5,882 bases of DNA from Ignavibacteriales bacterium (GCA_016929735.1 JAFGID010000211.1:1-5882), one strand, 5' to 3'. Positions 1-5,882 are shown, counted from the stretch's first letter. Notes: generated from the sequence alone by a model not told the origin. A program made the numbers and translations.

Positions 1-122
1 ATAATACTGGAAAGAATAATAATTTTATCATCATCTTTAGTAGCAACAAGCGAGTCAATTTCTTGTGTAAAAATATTAGTAGTAAAATATAGCATAAAAG
101 CAATTAAAATAAATATTTTCAT
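1..122 (-). CDS. Partial CDS, 5' end of a probable exported protein of unknown function
   Basis: Reading the minus strand from the ATG at 122-120 gives 40 codons with no stop before the left edge cuts the gene. The N-terminus looks like a signal peptide: Met-Lys, then a hydrophobic run (IFILIAFMLYF, residues 3-13), then a polar stretch with a Gln at residue 20 followed by EIDSL. Cleavage just before this Gln would fit a common Bacteroidota pattern, although Thr at -1 is not ideal. A good Shine-Dalgarno (TAGGG, six bases before the ATG) supports the start. The gene lies downstream of the baeRF gene on the same strand but is separated from it by a strong terminator, so it probably has its own promoter in 123-210. 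Residues 21-40 (acidic, then Ile-rich) do not identify a family. Export is an inference; the reading frame and ribosome site are seen directly. Confidence 0.6.
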   Translation of the reverse strand, partial: MKIFILIAFMLYFTTNIFTQEIDSLVATKDDDKIIILSSI

Positions 123-165
123 TGGAAACCCTATTTATTTTTATAAATCTTTGGTAATTTTGACG

Positions 166-178
166 AAAGGATATTTTA
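166..178 (-). promoter_or_regulatory. Candidate promoter or operator word upstream of the partial exported-protein gene
   Basis: On the minus strand this reads TAAAATATCCTTT and ends 44 bases upstream of the ATG at 122. The identical 13-mer occurs at 1370-1382, 34 bases upstream of the baeRF start. The position suits a -10/-7 region: TAAAAT is one mismatch from the sigma-70 -10 box, and TATCCTTT resembles the Bacteroidota TAnnTTTG element. I see no convincing -35/-33 partner. In AT-rich DNA a chance repeat is possible. Confidence 0.3.
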
Positions 179-211
179 AAGGTTACAAATTGATTCGGGA
201 AAATTTTACTA

Positions 212-249
212 TTATATAAACAGCCCGATTCTTCGGGCTGTTTATATAA
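212..249 (-). terminator. Strong Rho-independent terminator of the baeRF gene (near-symmetric, possibly bidirectional)
   Basis: Positions 212-228 pair perfectly with 233-249, forming a 17-bp stem around a four-base loop. The core CAGCCCGA/TCGGGCTG is GC-rich and is flanked by A/T pairs that supply a T-rich 3' arm on either strand. It begins 16 bases after the baeRF stop codon (266-268), where an intrinsic terminator for that gene should be. Because the next gene (start at 122) is on the same strand, its main role is to separate two leftward transcription units. The symmetry means it could also stop rightward read-through. Confidence 0.88.
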
Positions 250-265
250 ATTATTGTTCGCTTTT

Positions 266-1336
266 TTAATATCTTGTAATCAATCCTAAGCCTTGAAATT
301 CTTTCAATTCGCCTTTTGGCAAAAATACATTATCGCCACCGTATCTAAGGTTATGTTCAATCATTTCATCAATAATATCATCAATGACATTTGGGTTGGT
401 AGATTCTTCGAGCGGGACAAGTTTAAGAGTTTCACCCTCAATTATTGCAGGTTGGAAAAAGCCCTGTTCGATAAATAAAGTTTTACCCTGTTTGTGTAAT
501 ATAGCCCGCCATATATCGTTGAAGTCGCTTAAGAATTTACCTGTATTTACCGCTTGAATTAATTCCTGCTTTCTTTGATTGTTCTTTGCTATTGTATTTT
601 CTTTAACAATTGCCCACGCCTCCGGGACTATATGATAGTTCTTTTCATCAAGTCTATTTTTGTTCAAGTGCCCGATAATTGAATCTTTCTCATCGACGAT
701 TTTCAAGTATTCAAAATAATTCGATTCCTCTGTACAAATCAAAACCGGCAGCGGATTTTCTTTCCTTAATTTATTTACTTCTTTATCAACACGATTAAAA
801 AACTCATTTATTAAATTGGTCTGCAATGGAGCATTTGCTATTTTACTTTTACTTGTAGAATACAAATTAGTGTTTTCAATCGGGAATGAATTTCCAATTT
901 CTTCGACTACCTTATCATTGTATGCTTCTATTAGTCTAACATTTTTCTGACTTAAAACTAACACATAATAATTTAATTCCTGATGCATCGCACGGACTAA
1001 ATCTCTGGTTGCAAAAGTATTATCAATTACAACTCTATCTTCAACGAGGATTGGCAATCTTGTATACTCTGCTATGTTTTCATTAGCAAAAAGGACGAGA
1101 CTTTCTAAATTGTAATCGTGGTCAATATCATCGGTGAGCTTGTTTAACTTTTCCATAATTGGCCACACGAATCGTTTTTCATAATTTGAATAGAGTCGTG
1201 TCTCTGCATCCTTCACAAGATTTTTCAATAAAATCGGGTCTCGTTTGCTGTCGGGTTTTGTGCGATGTGTGTTTAATATTACCGTTACACAACATTCAGA
1301 AGAAACGTCTTTAACTTTTTTTAATACTTCGTTCAT
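266..1336 (-). CDS. baeRF-type protein (bacterial archaeo-eukaryotic release factor superfamily)
   Basis: The 356-residue cytosolic protein resembles the bacterial homologues of archaeal/eukaryotic peptide-chain release factor eRF1. Recognisable parts are the N-terminal VILNTHRTKPD (19-29), followed by RDPILLKNLVKDAETRL (32-48); the segment LESLVLFANENIAEYTRLP (77-95); YYVLVLSQKNVRLIEAY (123-139), which starts the RNase H-like central part; and a C-terminal end with YGGDNVFLP (332-340) and the closing GLITRY. This last part resembles the L7Ae-like region. No GGQ tripeptide is present, so classical peptidyl-tRNA hydrolysis is not supported. Proposed roles for the family, in ribosome rescue or translation quality control, come from comparative genomics and are not proven. 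No signal peptide or membrane segment is seen. The ATG at 1336 has a purine-rich GAGAG site about eight bases upstream. It is transcribed alone or after putP (100-base gap) and ends at the 212-249 hairpin. The subfamily (perhaps family 3) is uncertain. Confidence 0.75.
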   Translation of the reverse strand: MNEVLKKVKDVSSECCVTVILNTHRTKPDSKRDPILLKNLVKDAETRLYSNYEKRFVWPIMEKLNKLTDDIDHDYNLESLVLFANENIAEYTRLPILVEDRVVIDNTFATRDLVRAMHQELNYYVLVLSQKNVRLIEAYNDKVVEEIGNSFPIENTNLYSTSKSKIANAPLQTNLINEFFNRVDKEVNKLRKENPLPVLICTEESNYFEYLKIVDEKDSIIGHLNKNRLDEKNYHIVPEAWAIVKENTIAKNNQRKQELIQAVNTGKFLSDFNDIWRAILHKQGKTLFIEQGFFQPAIIEGETLKLVPLEESTNPNVIDDIIDEMIEHNLRYGGDNVFLPKGELKEFQGLGLITRY

Positions 1337-1361
1337 AATAATCTCTCTTTTTACTTACAAA

Positions 1362-1382
1362 TTATCGATAAAGGATATTTTA
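1362..1382 (-). promoter_or_regulatory. Candidate promoter/operator upstream of the baeRF gene
   Basis: Two signals overlap here. Positions 1370-1382 carry the same 13-mer as 166-178 (minus strand TAAAATATCCTTT), 34 bases upstream of the ATG. Positions 1362-1371 are a perfect 10-bp palindrome, TTATCGATAA, immediately downstream in the direction of transcription. The combination could be a promoter with an operator, but there is no clear -35/-33 box, and short AT-rich palindromes are common by chance. A further AT-rich tract, 1383-1436, separates this from the putP stop. It contains no GC-rich hairpin, so putP transcripts may read through. Confidence 0.3.
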
Positions 1383-1436
1383 GAATAATAAACTTATCTT
1401 TGTTTTTAAAATCTTATAAAATTAAATTTATCTAAA

Positions 1437-2864
1437 TTATTTCTTTTTGTTATTAGCAAATAAACTGACAAAGATTATTGTTAATAATGCAAGCACAAAT
1501 GAAACAAAACGGACTGACAGAAATTTATCAAGCACTTCAATATTAATCCAAATAATTGTCGACAAAGCACCTACAATCATTCCAGCAAGTACGCCCCGTT
1601 TTTTTGTCCCTTTCCATTTTAGAATTAAAAGCAATGCAGGACCAAAAGACGAACCCAATCCCGCCCACGCATAAGATACAAGAGAGTAAATCAATTTTTC
1701 AGTCGTCATTGCTAATGTTAATCCTATTATACCGATTATAATAGTAATAATACGGCTGAGATTCAACAGAGTTTTTTCTGTTACTTCCTTTCCAAGTGTC
1801 TTATGATAAAAATCTTCAATTACTGATGAGCTAATAACGAGAAGTTGGCTATCGGCAGTAGACATCATTGCTGCAATTGCACCCGAAATAAATATCCCCG
1901 CCAACCACGATGGTAAAAGTGTGTTTGCAAGGTATGGCATAAGCATCTCTGGATCTGTGAAGAAGCCTGTTCCATACAAAGATAAACCGACTAATCCGAT
2001 TAGAATTGCACCTGTAAAAGCTGGAATAGCCCACGAAAATGCTATCCGTCTTCCTAGCTTTAGTTTGTTAGAATCTTTAATTGACATAAACCTTGTAAGA
2101 AGATGAGGCATTCCCATATAACCAAATCCCCAACTTAATCCACCAACAACTACTGCGACAGCTGCCCAGCCCGTAGCTTCCCCTGTCAAGCTCCCAACGT
2201 TGCCTCCCGCAGTATCTATTGCTGCAGTCAACGAAGTGCCTGTGTTTCCAATTTCTATAAGTCCAACTATTGGCAGGACTATTAATGTTCCGATCATTAT
2301 TATTCCTTGAACTAAATCAGTCCAAGCAACAGCAAAAAATCCACCCATCATTGTATAAAATATAATTACAACCGTTCCAATAAGGATACCTGTTTGATTG
2401 CTTATGCCAAAGGTAACATTTAAAATTTTACCTGCTGCATTAAATTGAGCTGCTAAGTAAATTGTAAAAAATATTACAATTATCAACATAGCGGTTACGC
2501 GGATAGATTTATCCTTTTTATCAAATTTCTCAGCAAAGAAATTGGGTAAAGTAATTGCGTCAAATATTTCACTTTCCCTTCGTAAATCCTTAGCAATTAC
2601 AAACCAGTAAAATATTATTCCAAGCACACAACCAAGAGCAGTCCATATCTCTAAGAATCCAGCTGCGTAAGCAGCGCCAGGCAATCCAAGTAAAAGCCAA
2701 GCAGATTCACCTGATGCTCTTTCTGAAAATGCTACTACCCAAGGATTTAATTTGCGTCCAGCAAGAAAGAAATCTTTATGGGATTTATTCTTTTTATATG
2801 TAATAAACCCCACAAGTAAAACCACGAGCAAATATAAGATGAAACCTATTAATGTATAGTTCAT
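1437..2864 (-). CDS. putP: Sodium/solute symporter, PutP-type (probable sodium:proline symporter)
   Basis: The 475-residue inner-membrane transporter of the SSS family is close to the roughly 500 residues usual for PutP. It would couple inward sodium flow to uptake of proline or a similar solute. Hydrophobic segments run along the whole protein, the first at about residues 4-23, consistent with the 13-helix LeuT-like fold. Family landmarks are FFLAGRKLNPW (32-42), SAWLLLGLPGAAY (54-66), YLAAQFNAAGK (136-146), GGFFAVAWTDLVQG (174-187), and AAMMSTADSQLLVISSS (331-347). Ser335 and Thr336 in the last of these match the E. coli PutP sodium ligands Ser340/Thr341. The helix-1 motif reads ASGESAW instead of ASDMSGW, so the position of the essential E. 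coli Asp55 is Gly52, with Glu53 next to it. This makes proline specificity less certain. The ATG at 2864 has only a weak ribosome site. It lies 68 bases downstream of the DUF6530-like gene and may share its transcript. No putA is visible. Confidence 0.88.
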   Translation of the reverse strand: MNYTLIGFILYLLVVLLVGFITYKKNKSHKDFFLAGRKLNPWVVAFSERASGESAWLLLGLPGAAYAAGFLEIWTALGCVLGIIFYWFVIAKDLRRESEIFDAITLPNFFAEKFDKKDKSIRVTAMLIIVIFFTIYLAAQFNAAGKILNVTFGISNQTGILIGTVVIIFYTMMGGFFAVAWTDLVQGIIMIGTLIVLPIVGLIEIGNTGTSLTAAIDTAGGNVGSLTGEATGWAAVAVVVGGLSWGFGYMGMPHLLTRFMSIKDSNKLKLGRRIAFSWAIPAFTGAILIGLVGLSLYGTGFFTDPEMLMPYLANTLLPSWLAGIFISGAIAAMMSTADSQLLVISSSVIEDFYHKTLGKEVTEKTLLNLSRIITIIIGIIGLTLAMTTEKLIYSLVSYAWAGLGSSFGPALLLILKWKGTKKRGVLAGMIVGALSTIIWINIEVLDKFLSVRFVSFVLALLTIIFVSLFANNKKK

Positions 2865-2893
2865 TTATCACTTTTGTTTAATTTTGTCTTTTA

Positions 2894-2901
2894 CAAAAAT
2901 A
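2894..2901 (-). promoter_or_regulatory. Candidate Bacteroidota-type -7 box upstream of putP
   Basis: The minus strand reads TATTTTTG here, an exact match to the TAnnTTTG -7 element of Bacteroidota. It lies about 30 bases upstream of the putP ATG, which would give a short leader. No TTTG -33 partner is found at the usual 19-21 base spacing, so the match may be chance in AT-rich DNA. A 12-bp AT palindrome, CTAATTAATTAG (2917-2928), lies further upstream, just after the neighbouring gene's stop. It is too AT-rich to be a convincing terminator. Confidence 0.22.
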
Positions 2902-2932
2902 ATAAATTTATCATAACTAATTAATTAGGTTT

Positions 2933-3403
2933 TCAATATCCTATTTCTTTCAATAAACTTGAAAGCACTCTTAACCTTTCACCGATTAGTTCATCATCTT
3001 TACGAAGGCATTTGTCGAATAGTTTTATATCCTCTTCGATGTAGGGATTCTCTACGCATACGCGGACATTCATCGCTCCACCTTGCATACCAATTCTGTC
3101 AATTTTAGGATAGTTCTTTCCTTTGTTGTGATACATTTCAGAGAAAAAAATTTTTGAACGACAGATTAATATTGCTAAATCAATTACACGATGAAGAGGT
3201 ATTTCCTCAGATTGGCGGGACCATTTGTTTCCAGTATGACGCCAGATTTTTGCCGATATTTCCACCTTTCCTCTATCATTCCATTGTGCAAGCCCCAAGG
3301 ATAAACCTTTTGCCTCGGATTTCCCAGCACTCCGACCGTCGACTAAATCATATTCTTCCGAAACAATTACTGGTTTGTGTTTTAATTCAATCGGTATTTT
3401 CAT
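2933..3403 (-). CDS. Small conserved protein of unknown function (DUF6530-like)
   Basis: The protein has 156 residues if it starts at the ATG at 3403-3401. That start has a clear Shine-Dalgarno (AGGTG, about six bases upstream) and begins MKIPIELKHKPVIV, which fits the family N-terminus as I recall it. The same frame extends upstream to an ATG at 3472, adding 23 residues, but that start has no ribosome site and overlaps the likely promoter. Conserved-looking blocks are LSLGLAQWNDRGKVEISAK (34-52), WRHTGNKWSRQSEE (54-67), PLHRVIDLAILIC (69-81), and the C-terminal DDELIGERLRVLSSLLKEIGY region (136-156). The protein is soluble and mixed alpha/beta in appearance, with no signal peptide, membrane segment or known catalytic motif. 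The assignment to DUF6530 rests on remembered similarity. No function is known to me, and the neighbours (a symporter downstream, divergent men genes upstream) do not suggest one. Confidence 0.72.
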   Translation of the reverse strand: MKIPIELKHKPVIVSEEYDLVDGRSAGKSEAKGLSLGLAQWNDRGKVEISAKIWRHTGNKWSRQSEEIPLHRVIDLAILICRSKIFFSEMYHNKGKNYPKIDRIGMQGGAMNVRVCVENPYIEEDIKLFDKCLRKDDELIGERLRVLSSLLKEIGY

Positions 3404-3443
3404 AATTACACCTAATATTAAGTAATTTAGTAAATTAGTAAAA

Positions 3444-3473
3444 CAAGATAGCGATTTATTTTTCAAATTCAAA
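3444..3473 (-). promoter_or_regulatory. Candidate promoter of the DUF6530-like gene
   Basis: On the minus strand a TTTG (3473-3470) is followed after 19 bases by TATCTTG (3450-3444). This arrangement resembles the Bacteroidota -33 TTTG / -7 TAnnTTTG promoter, although the -7 box is imperfect. Transcription would begin near 3437, giving a leader of roughly 35 bases before the ATG at 3403. This agrees with the shorter start chosen for the gene, because the alternative start at 3472 would lie inside the promoter. Confidence 0.33.
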
Positions 3474-3542
3474 GTATTTTATATTGGTTGCATCAAAAAA
3501 TCTGTCAGAATATTTTGTTTTTATCAATTATATAATATGTGT

Positions 3543-3550
3543 TATATTTG
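3543..3550 (+). promoter_or_regulatory. Candidate -7 element of the menF-menD operon
   Basis: TATATTTG is an exact match to the Bacteroidota TAnnTTTG -7 element and lies 30 bases before the menF GTG. The nearest upstream TTTG (3514-3517) is 25 bases away, longer than the usual 19-21. Sigma-70-like TATAAT words also occur at 3531-3536 and 3554-3559 without good -35 boxes, so the true promoter is not settled. The 3404-3580 spacer is divergent and must hold the start signals for both directions; nothing else is recognisable in it. Confidence 0.33.
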
Positions 3551-3580
3551 TATTATAATTTATAAGTATGGATTACTCGC

Positions 3581-4918
3581 GTGGGTATTTTAGAAAAACT
3601 TGAATTATTTTACAACTTAAATAAGAAAAAGAGAAACTCAATTTTAAGCTTTGCATACAAAGTTCCTGAAATCAATTTTTTATCAATAGTCAGAAATATT
3701 GAATGCACAAAAAAGTATTTCTATTGGTCAAAGGAACAAATCGAATTTTTATGTTTAGATGACATTTATACTTGCAACAAAATAAGAAAAAAAAATATAA
3801 CCTCCTTTTCAAATCAACATATTCATAACTTTAACAATACGTTATTGGCTCAAGCTCCATTAATTGTTGGTGCTAATAAATTTCCAGATAATAAAGAAAG
3901 TAGAATATGGAATGATTTCAAAAAAGACGAGTGGTACATTCCAAAGTATATATTTTATAAAAATAAAAATTCTCATCACTTAATTATTAATACTCAATCA
4001 AATAAAGCAGAACTTCAAAACATTCAGCAAGATATTTTAAAATTACTCGATTATAATTGTAATAAAAGCGCTTCCAATAAAAGTAGGGCTTCGATTATAA
4101 AAATAAAAAATGACAATGAATTTAAAATCTGGAAAAAAGAAATCAAAAACATTTTAAATGAGATTAAAAATAATAAAGTTCAAAAAGTAGTATTATCGCG
4201 TTGTCAATGTTATAAATTGTTTGATTTTAGTAATGTTGATAACTTGATCAGAATGATTAAATATAAATATCCTGAAAATTATAGTTTTGTTTTTAAAAAA
4301 AATAATTCGATATTCTTCGGTGCATCACCTGAAAAATTGGTCAAGGTGAAAAATGGAATTCTTGAAGCTGATGCTTTGGCGGGTTCAATTGAACGAGGTA
4401 AAACCAAAAAAGAAGATAAACTATTTGAAGAAGTATTAATTAAGAGTAAAAAGAATATTTCAGAGCAAAAAGCTGTTGTTGATTTTATTCTTTCGAAATT
4501 GAAAAACATAACCGTCCAGATTAAGCATAATAAAAATCCAAAGATTAAAAAACTAACTTTTGTTCAACATCTATTAACAAATATTTCTGCAAAATTAAAC
4601 GAAAATTATTCGGTTCTTTCAATTATAAAACATCTACATCCTACGCCTGCTATATGTGGTGTTCCCACACAAAAAGCTTTACAAATTATCCGTAAATCTG
4701 AGAAGCATGAAAGAGGTTTGTATTGCGGAGCAATCGGGTGGTTGAATTTTGCCAATAACGGTGAAATAGCAGTTGCAATTCGCTCTGCTTTATTAAATAA
4801 TAAAAAATTATATGTGTTTTCCGGTTGCGGTATAGTTGAAGGTTCAACGCCGGAAGAAGAATTTAAAGAATCAGAATTAAAAATGAAAACAATAATAAGC
4901 TTATTTAATACGAAATGA
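3581..4918 (+). CDS. menF: Isochorismate synthase MenF
   Basis: The 445-residue chorismate-binding enzyme converts chorismate to isochorismate, the entry step of menaquinone synthesis. The catalytic half spans about residues 180-440. Lys202 in KVVLSR (202-207) matches the general base (E. coli EntC Lys147, MenF Lys190), and Glu251 in GASPE (247-251) matches the general acid (EntC Glu197). Other landmarks are ALAGSIERG (265-273), Glu295 in the region of the first metal ligand, HPTPAICGVP (353-362), ERGLYCGAIGW (377-387), AIRSA (399-403), and the C-terminal GSTPEEEFKESELK (421-434), where Glu427 and Glu430 fit the magnesium ligands. All key residues are present. The N-terminal half is Lys/Asn-rich and poorly conserved. 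The start is GTG with only a weak GGA upstream; no ATG is available in frame, because a TAA lies at 3563-3565. It overlaps menD by four bases, which favours MenF over a siderophore or salicylate EntC. The gene is much more AT-rich than its left neighbours. Confidence 0.92.
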   Translation: MGILEKLELFYNLNKKKRNSILSFAYKVPEINFLSIVRNIECTKKYFYWSKEQIEFLCLDDIYTCNKIRKKNITSFSNQHIHNFNNTLLAQAPLIVGANKFPDNKESRIWNDFKKDEWYIPKYIFYKNKNSHHLIINTQSNKAELQNIQQDILKLLDYNCNKSASNKSRASIIKIKNDNEFKIWKKEIKNILNEIKNNKVQKVVLSRCQCYKLFDFSNVDNLIRMIKYKYPENYSFVFKKNNSIFFGASPEKLVKVKNGILEADALAGSIERGKTKKEDKLFEEVLIKSKKNISEQKAVVDFILSKLKNITVQIKHNKNPKIKKLTFVQHLLTNISAKLNENYSVLSIIKHLHPTPAICGVPTQKALQIIRKSEKHERGLYCGAIGWLNFANNGEIAVAIRSALLNNKKLYVFSGCGIVEGSTPEEEFKESELKMKTIISLFNTK

Positions 4919-5882
4919 ATACGAACTATTTGTGGTCAAAAATATTTGTCGCTAGACTAGTAAAGCTTGGAGTAAAGCACGTCTGCATTTCTCCCGGTTC
5001 AAGAAACACTACATTGATATATGCCTTTGCTAAATGTAAGCAAATAAAAAAGTATGTAATTATTGACGAAAGAACATGTGGATTTTTTGCTCTTGGACTT
5101 GCAGACAAAACTAAAACACCTGTTTGCGTTGTTATCACTTCCGGAACAGCAGTGGCAGAACTATATCCAGCCATAATTGAGGCATTCAAGCGTCGAGTAC
5201 CATTGATAATATGTTCGGCAGATAGACCTCCAGAATTACATAATTGCGGTTCAAACCAAACAATAAACCAAGAAAACATCTTTAAAAATCACATAAGAGC
5301 TTACTACAACGCAGGAGTTCCTGAAATAAATGAGGTTAAAATTAATTACCTGTTGACAATAACTGATATGGTATTTGAGAAAGCAACAATTACAGATATT
5401 GGGCCTGTCCACATTAACTTTCCATTTAAAAAACCCTTAGAACCAAAAACAAATGACATTAATATTTCAGATAATGAAAATAAAAAATATCTCACATTAG
5501 CAAAAACAATATTTAAAAACGAATCATCGGAAAAAAGATTAAATTTAAATATTGATAGTATATTTAAAGTTTTATCAGGAAAACCTAAAGGACTAATCAT
5601 AGCCGGATTATATACTAATAAGACAGATTTTTCATTAATTGCCAAGATATCAAATAAGTTGAATTATCCTATCTTAGCAGATGGCTTATCAGGTTTTCGT
5701 TTAGGAAAACACTCAAAAACTAATGTAATAATAAATTACAGCAGTTATATCAATTCGGAGTTATTTGAAAGTAAATATAAGGCTGATATTATTTTACGAT
5801 TTGGTCAAACACCCACATCAAAACAATTATTAGAATATTATAAAAAATCAGAAGCGTACAAAATTATTATTAGTAAATTTGG
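4915..5882 (+). CDS. menD: 2-succinyl-5-enolpyruvyl-6-hydroxy-3-cyclohexene-1-carboxylate synthase MenD (3' end beyond window)
   Basis: This thiamine-diphosphate enzyme decarboxylates 2-oxoglutarate and adds the succinyl-semialdehyde unit to isochorismate, the second step of menaquinone synthesis. The frame is open from the ATG at 4915 to the right edge, covering 322 complete codons of a protein that is usually about 550-600. The visible part is the N-terminal pyrimidine-binding domain and much of the central domain. Motifs are SPGSRN (26-31), IDERTCGFFALGLA (50-63), TSGTAVAELYPA (75-86), and SADRPPELHNCGSNQTINQ (101-119). Arg30, Glu52, Arg104 and Gln115 correspond to E. coli Arg33, catalytic Glu55, Arg107 and Gln118, each offset by three. 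The C-terminal diphosphate/Mg domain is outside the window. The ATG overlaps the menF stop (ATGA) and has no Shine-Dalgarno, so translation is probably coupled to menF. Antisense open frames within it are shadows. Confidence 0.95.
   Translation, partial: MNTNYLWSKIFVARLVKLGVKHVCISPGSRNTTLIYAFAKCKQIKKYVIIDERTCGFFALGLADKTKTPVCVVITSGTAVAELYPAIIEAFKRRVPLIICSADRPPELHNCGSNQTINQENIFKNHIRAYYNAGVPEINEVKINYLLTITDMVFEKATITDIGPVHINFPFKKPLEPKTNDINISDNENKKYLTLAKTIFKNESSEKRLNLNIDSIFKVLSGKPKGLIIAGLYTNKTDFSLIAKISNKLNYPILADGLSGFRLGKHSKTNVIINYSSYINSELFESKYKADIILRFGQTPTSKQLLEYYKKSEAYKIIISKF

Noticed and set aside
1383..1436. Possible AT-only hairpins downstream of putP that might be a terminator
   Set aside because: The pairings are imperfect, with no GC core and no distinct T-run, so the region cannot be separated from AT-rich background.
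1447..2106. Several short open frames on both strands inside the symporter gene
   Set aside because: They overlap conserved transmembrane coding sequence of putP and have no independent start signals or motifs.
3154..3405. Open frame of 83 codons on the plus strand
   Set aside because: It is opposite the DUF6530-like gene, which has the better start signal and conserved-looking blocks.
3404..3472. 23-residue N-terminal extension of the DUF6530-like gene starting at 3472, with a hydrophobic stretch that could look like a signal sequence
   Set aside because: There is no ribosome site at 3472, whereas the ATG at 3403 has AGGTG at good spacing. The extension also overlaps the candidate promoter and does not fit the expected family N-terminus.
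4279..4509. Open frame of 76 codons on the minus strand
   Set aside because: It is antisense to the MenF catalytic region (GASPE and ALAGS motifs) and is a shadow.
3581..4918. Alternative call as EntC (siderophore) or as anthranilate or salicylate synthase
   Set aside because: The four-base overlap with menD points to the menaquinone pathway. The Lys202/Glu251 pair fits isochorismate synthases, and no siderophore genes are visible.
4926..5279. Open frame of 117 codons on the minus strand
   Set aside because: It is antisense to the unmistakable MenD motifs on the plus strand, so it is a shadow frame.
5346..5645. Open frame of 99 codons on the minus strand
   Set aside because: It is also antisense within menD, has no recognisable motif, and lies in AT-rich DNA.

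Overview
The window is a low-GC bacterial chromosome segment with ordinary gene content. It is most likely from the Bacteroidota/Ignavibacteria-Chlorobi (FCB) group. The clues are the AT-rich intergenic DNA, weak or absent Shine-Dalgarno sequences at some starts, TAnnTTTG-like promoter words, and a menF-menD pair of the kind common in that group. The assignment is an inference and was not tested by any search.

Layout: four genes lie on the minus strand, then two on the plus strand. From left to right on the minus strand: the first 40 codons of a gene for a probable exported protein, cut by the left edge (start at 122); a baeRF-type protein of the bacterial archaeo-eukaryotic release factor superfamily (266-1336); a sodium/solute symporter of the PutP type (1437-2864); and a small DUF6530-like protein (start placed at 3403). 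A 17-bp perfect-stem hairpin at 212-249 ends the baeRF transcription unit. On the plus strand, after a divergent 177-base spacer, come menF (isochorismate synthase, GTG start at 3581) and menD (start at 4915), which overlap as ATGA. menD runs off the right edge.

Function: MenF converts chorismate to isochorismate and MenD adds a succinyl-semialdehyde unit from 2-oxoglutarate. These are the first two committed steps of classical (o-succinylbenzoate) menaquinone synthesis, so the rest of a men operon is expected to the right. The minus-strand genes do not form an evident pathway with each other: solute uptake, a translation-associated family, and a conserved protein of unknown function.

No mobile element, CRISPR array, RNA gene or clearly new system is visible. 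The points most worth a second look are the GGQ-less release-factor homologue, the altered sodium-site motif in the symporter, the short ORF overlapping the menF start, a shared 13-bp word upstream of two minus-strand genes, and the sharp AT increase in menF-menD. There is no gene-free stretch longer than 300 bases.
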